Of a stretch of 48,155 bases of DNA, positions 35,206-42,328 are shown one piece after another. Positions within the stretch are counted from its first letter, which is position 1. Every line of letters starts with the position of its first letter. A program made the position numbers and the translations under genes. The notes under the pieces are model-generated. The model did not search any database. It was not told the origin of the DNA and saw only the letters and a list, made by a program, of their open reading frames with translations. This DNA is from JBBPYR01 sp038199755. Lineage in GTDB: Bacteria > Chloroflexota > Ktedonobacteria > Ktedonobacterales > Ktedonobacteraceae. The stretch is taken from assembly GCA_038199755.1 (NCBI GenBank), contig JBBPYR010000107.1, positions 1 through 48,155 of the forward strand. Reading direction: 5' to 3'.

Positions 35206-35604
35206 ATGAGAACCATGCCAAAGAAGAATCGTACCAAGTCGCGTGTTGGAGGGACAGCCATTCCCACTGCGAAGTCGCAACAACCCAAGCCGGTGCCAAC
35301 CAACAATAACTCAAATGAGCCTGTTGAAAGCTACAATCGTGATATGCGGCGGCGTATGCAACAGATGAAGACGGGACCATACGCCCAAGAGGAGCGTATG
35401 CAAACCATGCAGCAGCAGCGTCAAAAGAAGATTGATCGCCGCAAGCAACGCCTAGAGGAGCAACGTGCTGATCTACGCAAATCGCTTCCTGGCGGCAAGA
35501 TCACCCTTGGTCGCCGCAACACCTATTTCCTGATCGCTGTTGCCGCACTCATTATCGTGCTTATCGTGCTCGCCATCGTGCTGAGGCAGTTCCACGTATT
35601 TTAG
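35206..35604 (+). CDS. Small tail-anchored membrane protein, highly basic
   Basis: 132 residues. Disordered basic N-terminus (PKKNRTKSRVGG, Pro/Asn/Gln-rich), then a charged coiled coil about 45-95 (MRRRMQQMKTGPYAQEERMQ, QQRQKKIDRRKQRLEEQRADL), and one C-terminal helix (YFLIAVAALIIVLIVLAIVL) with only a few residues after it. The body faces the cytoplasm and could bind nucleic acid or ribosomes, which is inference. ATG 35206 or 35215 could be used; AAAGGA precedes both. It lies 14 bp after the frameshifted gene. Confidence 0.7.
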   Translation: MRTMPKKNRTKSRVGGTAIPTAKSQQPKPVPTNNNSNEPVESYNRDMRRRMQQMKTGPYAQEERMQTMQQQRQKKIDRRKQRLEEQRADLRKSLPGGKITLGRRNTYFLIAVAALIIVLIVLAIVLRQFHVF

Positions 35605-35627
35605 CCCAAATAAAAGGATGACCACCC

Positions 35628-36356
35628 ATGCTCAAATTGCTGCGTTCACAGAAGCATTCTCAAGAAGAAATTTTCTCCGCATACGACTGGTGGGATAGAA
35701 GCTGCCTCCTTTTCCGAATCACGCAGGAGCGCTGTGACTACATTCAAGCACGGGTTGAGCGCGTCTTCGGTGCAGGTGCATTAGCACAGCAAGAGGTGTT
35801 GGAGATTGGCTGCGGTGGTGGCCTGATTTGTGAGGGGTTGGCACAGCGCGAAGCTGTCGCCTATGGCATCGATCCCGTAGAAAGTGCGCTTGTGGCGGCA
35901 CGCAAGCATGTGCAACAAAGCAACCTGGGCCAGAATACCTATTTCCTGCAAGGGTACGCCGAAGCTCTCCCCTTTGCTAATGGCAGCTTCTCCGTCATTA
36001 TTTGCCTTGATGTGTTGGAGCATGTGAGTAACTTGCGCGCCACTATTAAAGAAATCGAGCGCGTGCTTGCGCCCGGCGGCATCTTCATCTTTGACACCAT
36101 TAACCGCACCATTCTGGCTCGGCTCGCGCTCATCTGGATTGGCGAACGCTTCTTCCAGAACTACGGCCTTACCCCTGGCTTGCATGAATACCATAAGTTC
36201 ATCAAGCCACAAGAGCTGCGTTCCGTCATCACCGCCTCTCACCTACAGATACGAGAGCTCACTGGCTTTATGCCAGCTTTCAAGGGTGGCCGCATCCAAC
36301 TTACTCCCGGCTGGTTTACGGGCGTCTCTTACATCGGCTACGCTACGAAGGGATAA
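35628..36356 (+). CDS. UbiG-like class I SAM-dependent methyltransferase
   Basis: 242 residues. SAM motif I is VLEIGCGGGLICEGLA (about 57-72), followed by YGIDPVESAL, YAEALPFANGSFSVIICLDVLEHV and the post-methyltransferase region GGIFIFDTINRT, GLHEYHKFIKPQEL typical of UbiG O-methyltransferases. Quinone context is uncertain: nothing nearby points to ubiquinone, and the MenI-like gene at 39094 points to menaquinone, so it may act on another phenolic or lipid substrate. It sits 23 bp after the small membrane-protein gene. Confidence 0.87.
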   Translation: MLKLLRSQKHSQEEIFSAYDWWDRSCLLFRITQERCDYIQARVERVFGAGALAQQEVLEIGCGGGLICEGLAQREAVAYGIDPVESALVAARKHVQQSNLGQNTYFLQGYAEALPFANGSFSVIICLDVLEHVSNLRATIKEIERVLAPGGIFIFDTINRTILARLALIWIGERFFQNYGLTPGLHEYHKFIKPQELRSVITASHLQIRELTGFMPAFKGGRIQLTPGWFTGVSYIGYATKG

Positions 36357-36423
36357 ATATCACGTCTCATAGCTGCATGAGGTTGCTAGCGATCTCACCC
36401 AGTTGTGAGGCGAAAGAAAAAAG

Positions 36424-37377
36424 ATGAACAAGACCGACCGCTTATTAGCCATCGTACTAGAATTGCAGGGCAAAGGGCGGCAACGCGCTGAAGACCTTGC
36501 CGCCACCTTCGAGACCAGTAAACGCACCATCTATCGCGATATTGAAGCTCTGTGCGAGGCGGGTGTTCCTATTGTCTCAATTCCCGGTCTGGGCTATACA
36601 CTGATGAAGGGCTATTTTTTGCCGCCGCTCAGCTTCACCACCGACGAGGCAACCATGTTGCTGCTCGGCAGTGATTTCATGGCACAAAATTTCGATGCCA
36701 ACTACCGTGCGGCTGCCCTTTCCGCTGCGCGCAAGATTGAGGGCGTCTTGCCCGAAAAGCTGCGTGACGAGGTGCGCTATCTACAGAACAGTATCCGCTT
36801 TGTTAGCACAGATATTGCCCAACGACCGCACGAAATTTCTACCCTGCAACGCTTGCGTGGTGCCATCATCGCACACACTACCGTCCGTTTTTGCTATTAC
36901 ACCCGTCATAGCTCAGGCGGACAACAAACGGCAACGCTACGTGATGCCGATCCCTATGGACTTGTTCACGTTTCGGGTGCCTGGCATCTTGTCGCCTACT
37001 GCCATCTCCGCAACGATATTCGCAACTTCCGCCTGGACCGCATCGACGAGCTAGCATTACTTCCTCAGACCTTCCAGCGACCCGCCAACTTCACTATGCG
37101 AGAGGGACGCCGTGGCGAGCGTTTACTCGTCGTGCGCTTGCTGTTCGATGCCGAAACCGCACGTTGGGTGCGTGAAGCACGCTCATACTATATGACCGCT
37201 GAAGAAGACACCCCCCAAGGTTTGCTGGTCACGCTGCATGTGCGCCAGCTAAGCGAAATCTTCCAATGGCTCCTCAGTTGGGGCCGTCACGTCACCGTCC
37301 TCGAACCCGCCTCCCTCCGCGAAATGCTCCGAGCCGAAGCACAAGCCATGCTACACAACACCCCTGTATCGCCCTGA
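36424..37377 (+). CDS. YafY-type transcriptional regulator (HTH plus WYL domain)
   Basis: 317 residues. The N-terminal winged helix (RLLAIVLELQGKGRQRAEDLAATFETSKRTIYRDIEALCEAGVPIV) is followed by GLGYTLMKGYFLPPLSFTTDEATMLLLG. The WYL ligand-sensing domain (about 150-230) reads VRFCYYTR, ADPYGLVHVSGAWHLVAYCHLRNDIRNFRLDRI, with V-S-G-A-W-H-L in place of the eponymous motif, and a C-terminal WCX part follows. Such proteins sense nucleotides or nucleic acid and act as repressors or activators. Its TGA stop lies in the first arm of a large palindromic element. Confidence 0.9.
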   Translation: MNKTDRLLAIVLELQGKGRQRAEDLAATFETSKRTIYRDIEALCEAGVPIVSIPGLGYTLMKGYFLPPLSFTTDEATMLLLGSDFMAQNFDANYRAAALSAARKIEGVLPEKLRDEVRYLQNSIRFVSTDIAQRPHEISTLQRLRGAIIAHTTVRFCYYTRHSSGGQQTATLRDADPYGLVHVSGAWHLVAYCHLRNDIRNFRLDRIDELALLPQTFQRPANFTMREGRRGERLLVVRLLFDAETARWVREARSYYMTAEEDTPQGLLVTLHVRQLSEIFQWLLSWGRHVTVLEPASLREMLRAEAQAMLHNTPVSP

Positions 37378-37498
37378 AATCCTCTCAGAAAAGGGGTGCG
37401 GGGGACGCAGTCCCTTGCCGGAGCGCGAGGTGTCCTCGCTTCATCTCTTCTCCTCATGCGGGCCTTCGGCCCGCAGAAGAATTCTGAGTAGATTTCAG
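37374..37498. repeat. Cloverleaf-like palindromic element A
   Basis: Outer arms 37374-37390 and 37482-37498 pair at 15 of 17 positions. Inside are three perfect hairpins: GGGAC/GTCCC (37402-37414), GCGAGG/CCTCGC (37425-37439) and TGCGGGCC/GGCCCGCA (37457-37475), each with a 3-base loop. The outer left arm contains the upstream gene's TGA stop (37375-37377). The layout matches element B at 44307. Confidence 0.7.
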
Positions 37499-37508
37499 TG
37501 TCGCCACC

Positions 37509-37554
37509 TTGACATTTCTCCCCAAAAAGCGTAATATATAAACAAATGTTTATA
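37509..37554 (+). promoter_or_regulatory. ArsR-gene promoter with autoregulatory operator
   Basis: TTGACA (37509-37514), 17 bases, TAATAT (37532-37537). The perfect palindrome TATAAACA-AA-TGTTTATA (37537-37554) starts on the last -10 base and covers the start point, 27 or more bases before the gene. It has the form of an ArsR-family operator. Confidence 0.75.
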
Positions 37555-37580
37555 GAATAAATAACAGAGCAAACAGGAGC

Positions 37581-37931
37581 ATGATGAACGATTGGCGCGA
37601 TCTCAAACGAACGATCAAGGCACTGGCCGACGTAGCTCGCTTAACCATCGTTTATCACCTTGCCCATACTGAGCAGGAAATGACAGTCAATGCCTTGACC
37701 GACCTACTCAACATCAGTCAACCACTTGTTTCCTGGCATCTACGCCGCCTCCGCCGTGCTGGTCTGATAGAGACACGACGAGCTGGTAGGCAGGTTTACT
37801 GTTCACTCAACCGCGAACAGTTCACGGCATGCCTGCACGCACTCGAAGGATTGATCGACCCCACCATCCAGGTCGCCACTCCCCCTGTCGGTGCTGCATT
37901 GATGGAGGGAGACGCCCCGCAAGAAGAGTAG
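37581..37931 (+). CDS. ArsR-family transcriptional regulator
   Basis: 116 residues. Winged helix: IKALADVARLTIVYHLAHTEQEMTVNALTDLLNISQPLVSWHLRRLRRAGLIETRRAGRQVYCSL, an ArsR fold. The usual metal site ELCVCDL in helix 3 is absent (VNALTDLL), so it is probably not an arsenic sensor of the classic type and may respond to another signal. ATG 37581 and 37584 are both possible; AGGAG spacing favours 37584. It has its own promoter with a palindrome over the start point, implying autorepression. Its TAG stop is part of a GTAGGG-family repeat. Confidence 0.9.
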   Translation: MMNDWRDLKRTIKALADVARLTIVYHLAHTEQEMTVNALTDLLNISQPLVSWHLRRLRRAGLIETRRAGRQVYCSLNREQFTACLHALEGLIDPTIQVATPPVGAALMEGDAPQEE

Positions 37932-37972
37932 GGATGTCCCTTGTGGACATCCATTTGTGGGCATCCTTTTTT
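37928..37972 (+). terminator. GTAGGG repeat acting as terminator of the arsR-like gene
   Basis: GTAGGG starts at 37928 and supplies the TAG stop (37929-37931). GGATGTCC/GGACATCC (37932-37939, 37945-37952) forms the stem. A partial GGGCATCC copy and six Ts (37967-37972) follow. Confidence 0.6.
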
Positions 37973-38155
37973 ACCCACATGATTCTTCACATTCTTACAA
38001 CGAAAAGGATGTAGGGGATAGGTCGATGTGGTTAACACAAGCATTACACTCTATTAAGCCTAACATAAGCCTGACACGATAAACCTTTAACCTCCGTATG
38101 CTACAGTCGATAATGAAGCATGTGAGGGTGTTTACATAAAAATAATATATATTCT

Positions 38156-38179
38156 GTAGGGATGCGATGTATCGCGTCC
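38156..38179. repeat. GTAGGG-family repeat
   Basis: GTAGGG followed by GGATGCGAT-GT-ATCGCGTCC hairpin (one G-T pair). Near-identical to the head of element B at 44311-44334. It lies just before the PHP gene and contains a false in-frame ATG (38167). Confidence 0.55.
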
Positions 38180-38196
38180 TCGGTAGAAGGAGCTGC

Positions 38197-39015
38197 ATGA
38201 TTACCAGCAAACGTAATCAAACGATCCCCATGACCATGAGTCCAATGGGAACCGCCATGTTGAAGAAGCGCAGACAGATGACTTGGGAGCAAGCCCTCAC
38301 CTTGGGGAAGCTTGGCAAGGCTGATCTGCATATGCACAGCACCTATAGCGACGGCATTGGCACCATCGAGCAAATTCTAAACTATGCACAAAACAATACC
38401 AACCTCGATGTCATTGCCATCACCGATCATGATGTGATCGAAGGCTCGCTACGTGCGCGTGATTTGTGGTCAAAGGGAACGTATAAATTTGATTTTGTGG
38501 TTGGCGAAGAGGTGAGCACAAAGGATGGACACCTGTTAGGGTTGTTTATCGAAAAACGTGTTCAGCCAGATCTTAGCCTGGAGCGCAGTATCGACCTCAT
38601 TCATGAGCAGGGGGGCTTGGCCGTCATCGCCCATCCTCTGCATCCCTTGTTCCGTCATAGCTGCTCACGTGAGGCAATGGATCGCATTCATGCCTCGAAG
38701 GATGTCTGGTTTGATGGTATCGAGACATGGAATGCCAGCTTTTGTGGCATCTATGCCAACCGCCTCGCCATGAGTGTGAACCGTAACATTTATGGCTTAC
38801 CGGAACTAGGCAACAGTGACGCCCATACCCTCAACGGTATTGGCCGTGGTCGCACATGGTTCGAGGGCAAAACTGCCCAGGATGTGCGAGTCGCCATCGA
38901 AGCAGGCCATAGTGCCCCTGGTGGCCGCCTCTGGGATGTAACAGATTACCTCTACTGGGCACGCTACCGCGTCAGCAAACAAGGCCGCGAAGCGCGTCGC
39001 CAGTGGGCGGCATAA
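38197..39015 (+). CDS. PHP-domain phosphoesterase
   Basis: 272 residues from ATG 38197, chosen because AAGGAG (38187-38192) is directly upstream; the earlier ATG at 38167 is inside a repeat. PHP metal-binding motifs are complete: ADLHMHSTYSDG, VIAITDHDVI, VVGEEVSTKDGHLLGLF, VIAHPLHP, and C-terminal GNSDAH. Likely substrates are nucleoside or other phosphate esters (YciV/TrpH-like RNase or 3',5'-nucleotide phosphatase activity is known in relatives). The N-terminal 25 residues are basic and Met-rich with no counterpart I recognise. Confidence 0.9.
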   Translation: MITSKRNQTIPMTMSPMGTAMLKKRRQMTWEQALTLGKLGKADLHMHSTYSDGIGTIEQILNYAQNNTNLDVIAITDHDVIEGSLRARDLWSKGTYKFDFVVGEEVSTKDGHLLGLFIEKRVQPDLSLERSIDLIHEQGGLAVIAHPLHPLFRHSCSREAMDRIHASKDVWFDGIETWNASFCGIYANRLAMSVNRNIYGLPELGNSDAHTLNGIGRGRTWFEGKTAQDVRVAIEAGHSAPGGRLWDVTDYLYWARYRVSKQGREARRQWAA

Positions 39016-39024
39016 AAAATAACA

Positions 39025-39091
39025 CATTGATAAGTCAACACACGTGCAAGAGGGCTGTCAGCCCTCTTGCACGTGTGTTGACTTATCAATG
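39025..39091. terminator. 32-bp perfect hairpin between convergent genes
   Basis: Arms 39025-39056 and 39060-39091, no mismatch, 3-base loop, set between the stops at 39015 and 39094. It should serve both transcripts. Confidence 0.7.
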
Positions 39092-39093
39092 AC

Positions 39094-39570
39094 CTACTCT
39101 CCGTCTTTCAACAACGGATTTCCACTTTCAAGTGCGCGATTGACAACGGCCATTGTGCAACGCGAAATACAGATGAGCTTGCCATTTTCATCGCTAATCT
39201 TAATGTCCCAAACCTGCGTCGTGCGCCCCTTATAAAACGGCGTTGCGACACCCCTCACCACACCATCTCGCTTGGAGCGCAAATGGTTCGCATTAATCTC
39301 CAGACCAAACGTCATCTGATTGTTCATATCAATGTTGAGGGCCGCACCCAGTGAGGCGATTGATTCGGCAAGCACGACGGAGACGCCGCCATGCAAATAG
39401 CCCAATGGTTGCCGCTGCTTGGGACCAACGGGCATCGTTGCCACCACTTTATCTTTATCCGCCGACACAATTTGAATACCCAGCACGTCTGAGACAGAGC
39501 CTTGCTGCATGCTGTTCATTTGTTGGGCCACCTCTTCTGACGAATACTTCACGAAATCCTCTCCTCTCAT
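39094..39570 (-). CDS. Hotdog-fold thioesterase, MenI/PaaI type
   Basis: 158 residues. The hotdog core has LGYLHGGVSVVLAESIASLGAA, where LHGG and the Glu of LAES match the active site of MenI/YdiI (1,4-dihydroxy-2-naphthoyl-CoA hydrolase). GLEINANHLRSKRDGVVRGVATPFYKGRTTQVWDIKI follows the same family pattern. A role in menaquinone synthesis is plausible; PaaI-type phenylacetyl-CoA housekeeping is the alternative. It lies 26 bp after the membrane-protein gene at 39597 on the same strand. ATG 39570 has AGAGGA upstream. Confidence 0.87.
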   Translation of the reverse strand: MRGEDFVKYSSEEVAQQMNSMQQGSVSDVLGIQIVSADKDKVVATMPVGPKQRQPLGYLHGGVSVVLAESIASLGAALNIDMNNQMTFGLEINANHLRSKRDGVVRGVATPFYKGRTTQVWDIKISDENGKLICISRCTMAVVNRALESGNPLLKDGE

Positions 39571-39596
39571 TTAGCCATTTAATTTGTTCATGATTT

Positions 39597-40118
39597 TTAG
39601 GCTTGCGTGGTGTGATAGCTCTGCTGATCCTCAAGCTTGCGTTGTGGTGCCAGGCGTTGGAAGACGAACAGGCCACCATAAAACATGACAAGCCACATCA
39701 AGATGTCAATCACAACGGCGAAGCGACTGTCCCATATATACGAGTTCTGAATGAGCGCACCATAGATATCGCGTAAGATGCCAAATATGGGCACACCATA
39801 CAGCAGCACGCGTGCTAGCCAGTTCCAGCGGCCCTCCCAGAAACGCCAGATCAGCAAATACGCCAGTGCGCCAAAAATGAGGAACGGCGTGATGTAGAAA
39901 GGCAAGGGGACATGCAGAAGCAGGTTATTGAGGGTATAATGCCACCAGTGAACATAATACGCTAGGAGATCCGTGCCTAGATTAATCAAGGCCATAAGCA
40001 GTCCTCCAAGCAAAGAGGCAATCGCTACAATACGTGGAGGTTGGATGAATAAAAGGAAGGCTAAATAGAATACAATAATAAAAGGGACGACAAGAATAAA
40101 AAACGCATTAATTTCCAT
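39597..40118 (-). CDS. Polytopic membrane protein of unknown function
   Basis: 173 residues from ATG 40118, ten bases after AAGGAG; the frame is open further upstream but that part is not hydrophobic and crosses a palindrome. About five membrane helices: AFFILVVPFIIVFYLAFLLF, IVAIASLLGGLLMALINLG, PFLIFGALAYLLIWRF, ARVLLYGVPIFGILRDIY, VIDILMWLVMFYGGLFVF. The Trp/Tyr/His-rich loop YYVHWWHYTL between helices 2 and 3 is notable. I cannot name the family; a carotenoid- or CPBP-like fold is a guess only. Confidence 0.75.
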   Translation of the reverse strand: MEINAFFILVVPFIIVFYLAFLLFIQPPRIVAIASLLGGLLMALINLGTDLLAYYVHWWHYTLNNLLLHVPLPFYITPFLIFGALAYLLIWRFWEGRWNWLARVLLYGVPIFGILRDIYGALIQNSYIWDSRFAVVIDILMWLVMFYGGLFVFQRLAPQRKLEDQQSYHTTQA

Positions 40119-40158
40119 AGGAAATGGACTCCTTAATGATTGTGTTGACCGTCTGCGG

Positions 40159-40252
40159 CCAGGGCACCCGCAAGAGGCTGTCCCTACCATGATACCAAAT
40201 ACCGCCGATGTGCTAGTATCATGGTAGGGACAGCCTCTTGCGGGTGCCCTGG
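40159..40252. repeat. Inverted pair of GTAGGG repeats between divergent genes
   Basis: Perfect 37-bp arms (40159-40195, 40216-40252) and a 20-base loop. Each arm is one copy of the GTAGGGACAG...GGGTGCCC repeat, itself an imperfect hairpin. The neighbours are transcribed away from it, so it cannot be a terminator for either; it lies 35 bases from the nadE start. Confidence 0.75.
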
Positions 40253-40286
40253 TTTCGATACAGACACATAGAAAGGGCTGCTCATC

Positions 40287-42047
40287 ATGAATATTATACC
40301 GCTTCGTGTGGCACTTGCACAGGTCAACGTCACGGTTGGCGACCTTAATGGTAATGTGCAAAAGATTGTAACATCAATGCGAGAAGCACACAATGCTGGC
40401 GCACACCTCGTCTGTTTCCCTGAATTGGCCTTGACCGGCTATCCACCGGAGGATCTATTGCTCAAACCGGGTTTCATTACCGCTAACCTGCAACGCCTTG
40501 ATGAACTGGTGCAGGCCAGTCGTGACTTGCCGGGCATGACCAGCGTCATCGGCTTTGTGGATCGTGACCATGACATTTACAACGCTGCGGCGGTCGTTCA
40601 CGAGGGGAAACTAGTGGGTGTCTATCATAAGCACTTTCTCCCCAACTATGGCGTGTTTGATGAAAATCGTTACTTCCAGGCTGGACAAGCCGCTCCCTTG
40701 TTCCTGATTCACGATGTCCATGTCGGCATCAACATTTGTGAGGATATCTGGTATCCCACAGGACCAATGACACAGCAAGCACACGCAGGAGCCGAGGTGA
40801 TTATCAATATCAACGGTTCGCCCTACTACTCCGGTAAAAGTATGGTGCGCGAGGAGATGATTTCCACCCGTGCCGCCGATAATGGGGTGATTGTGGCCTA
40901 CCTTAATATGGTCGGTGGTCAGGATGAATTGGTCTTTGATGGTGGCAGCATGGTTTTCAATGAGCAGGGCGTGTTAATCGCTCGTGGCAAACAATTCGTT
41001 GAAGATATGCTGATCGTTGATCTCGATACCGCCTCAGTCTTCCGCTCGCGTCTGCATGACCCACGGCGGCGCCATGTAGGTTGGCAGTCAACCAGCGAGG
41101 ATGTGCCAATTATTACCGTTGACACACGACCACTCTCTTCTCCAACGATGAATAACCATGTTCCACTCGGAGCACCACAGCGCATCGAACCGAAGATGTC
41201 GCGCTTACAAGAAATCTACTCGGCCCTCGTGCTTGGTACTGGCGATTATGTTCGTAAAACGGGCTTCAAACAGGTGGTCATTGGACTATCGGGTGGCATC
41301 GACTCTTCGCTCACTGCTACCATCGCCGTTGACGCCCTGGGTGCCGAAAACGTGACAGGCGTGCTCATGCCCTCTGGCTACTCCTCGGAGGGCAGTGTGT
41401 CGCATGCGCAAGCCTTAGCGGAAAACCTGGGCATCCACTATGTCACCATCCCCATTGAGGAGACATTCCGCAACTCGCTCAAGATGCTACTACCCGCCAT
41501 CGGTGACGAAGACCCCGGTTTGGCAGGAGAGAACTTGCAGGCTCGTGTGCGCGGCAATATTCTGATGACCATTTCCAATAAACTTGGCCCACTCGTGCTT
41601 ACTACGGGCAACAAGTCAGAGATGGCAACGGGCTATAGCACGCTCTATGGCGATATGGCCGGTGGCTATGCTGTCCTGAAGGACGTATTGAAGACACTGG
41701 TATACGAACTCTGTGCGTATCGCAACAGTATCAAGCTTGTCATTCCGCAAGAGGTGATTGACAAACCACCATCCGCCGAACTACGCCCCGACCAGAAGGA
41801 CGCCGACAGCTTGCCACCCTATGCGCAACTCGACCCCATCCTCAATGCCTACGTCGAAGATGATCGCAGCCTTGAGGAAATGCTCGCTATGGGTTTCGAC
41901 CGCGCCACCGTCGAGCGTATTATGCGCCTCGTCGATATTAGCGAGTACAAACGCCGCCAAGCTCCTCCGGGTGTCAAAATCACCACCCGCGCCTTTGGCC
42001 GTGATCGCAGATTGCCTATCGTCAATAGATATCGCGATAAAGTATAA
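40287..42047 (+). CDS. nadE: Glutamine-dependent NAD+ synthetase
   Basis: 586 residues; makes NAD from deamido-NAD, ATP and glutamine. The N-terminal nitrilase-type glutaminase (about 1-260) has Glu in CFPELALTGYPPEDLL, Lys in HKHFLPNYGVFDE and the nucleophile Cys in NICEDIWYP. The C-terminal synthetase has the PP-loop VIGLSGGIDSSLTATIA, TTGNKSEMATGYSTLYGDMAGG and PPSAELRPDQKD. Length fits the two-domain form. AAAGGG lies upstream of ATG. It is monocistronic, ended by two tandem hairpins. Confidence 0.96.
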   Translation: MNIIPLRVALAQVNVTVGDLNGNVQKIVTSMREAHNAGAHLVCFPELALTGYPPEDLLLKPGFITANLQRLDELVQASRDLPGMTSVIGFVDRDHDIYNAAAVVHEGKLVGVYHKHFLPNYGVFDENRYFQAGQAAPLFLIHDVHVGINICEDIWYPTGPMTQQAHAGAEVIININGSPYYSGKSMVREEMISTRAADNGVIVAYLNMVGGQDELVFDGGSMVFNEQGVLIARGKQFVEDMLIVDLDTASVFRSRLHDPRRRHVGWQSTSEDVPIITVDTRPLSSPTMNNHVPLGAPQRIEPKMSRLQEIYSALVLGTGDYVRKTGFKQVVIGLSGGIDSSLTATIAVDALGAENVTGVLMPSGYSSEGSVSHAQALAENLGIHYVTIPIEETFRNSLKMLLPAIGDEDPGLAGENLQARVRGNILMTISNKLGPLVLTTGNKSEMATGYSTLYGDMAGGYAVLKDVLKTLVYELCAYRNSIKLVIPQEVIDKPPSAELRPDQKDADSLPPYAQLDPILNAYVEDDRSLEEMLAMGFDRATVERIMRLVDISEYKRRQAPPGVKITTRAFGRDRRLPIVNRYRDKV

Positions 42048-42051
42048 ATGG

Positions 42052-42132
42052 TGTAATAGTAGTATTAGAAAACGCAGCAGTAATGTAACACATGATTACA
42101 TTACTGCTGCGTTTTCTAATACTACTATTACA
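42052..42132 (+). terminator. 37-bp perfect hairpin after nadE
   Basis: Arms 42052-42088 and 42096-42132, 7-base loop, starting five bases after the stop codon. Confidence 0.7.
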
Positions 42133-42166
42133 ATGAAACATAGCCAATTTTGGCTATGTTTCATTG
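42131..42166 (+). terminator. Second hairpin after nadE
   Basis: Perfect 17-bp arms (42131-42147, 42150-42166), 2-base loop. It shares its outer two bases with the preceding hairpin and its tip CCAATTTTGG with the hairpin at 31268. Confidence 0.65.
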
Positions 42167-42241
42167 TGTGTTATTGCATATATTTGCATTTTTCTATATA
42201 TCATGATATATTACCAAAGTTCCTACGTGTATTGCTTCGCG

Positions 42242-42328
42242 CAGCATCGTGCTGTTGGTTTGCTTCGGCAAACAAACGGGTGGAACAGGTTTGCGGGGGT
42301 CTGCAAGTTCCTATCGAAAGAGGATACG
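42242..42328 (+). promoter_or_regulatory. Structured 5' leader of the LysM-CHAP gene, possible cis-regulatory RNA
   Basis: Four consecutive stems: CAGCA/TGCTG (42242-42254), GTTTGC-UUCG-GCAAAC (42258-42273, a stable cUUCGg-type tetraloop), GGAAC/GTTCC enclosing TTGC/GCAA (42282-42311), and TATC/GATA (42312-42326), whose loop holds the ribosome binding site AGAGGA. It matches no riboswitch consensus I know. Confidence 0.4.

Noticed and set aside
38167..38196. Earlier start codon for the PHP gene
   Set aside because: That ATG is inside a GTAGGG repeat; AAGGAG points to 38197.
40119..40361. Upstream extension of the membrane protein at 39597
   Set aside because: It would read through the 37-bp palindrome and into nadE; AAGGAG before ATG 40118 fits better.
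42164..42328. Upstream extension of the LysM-CHAP protein
   Set aside because: The extension crosses the structured leader and would place a second hydrophobic stretch before the signal peptide; AGAGGA supports TTG 42329.
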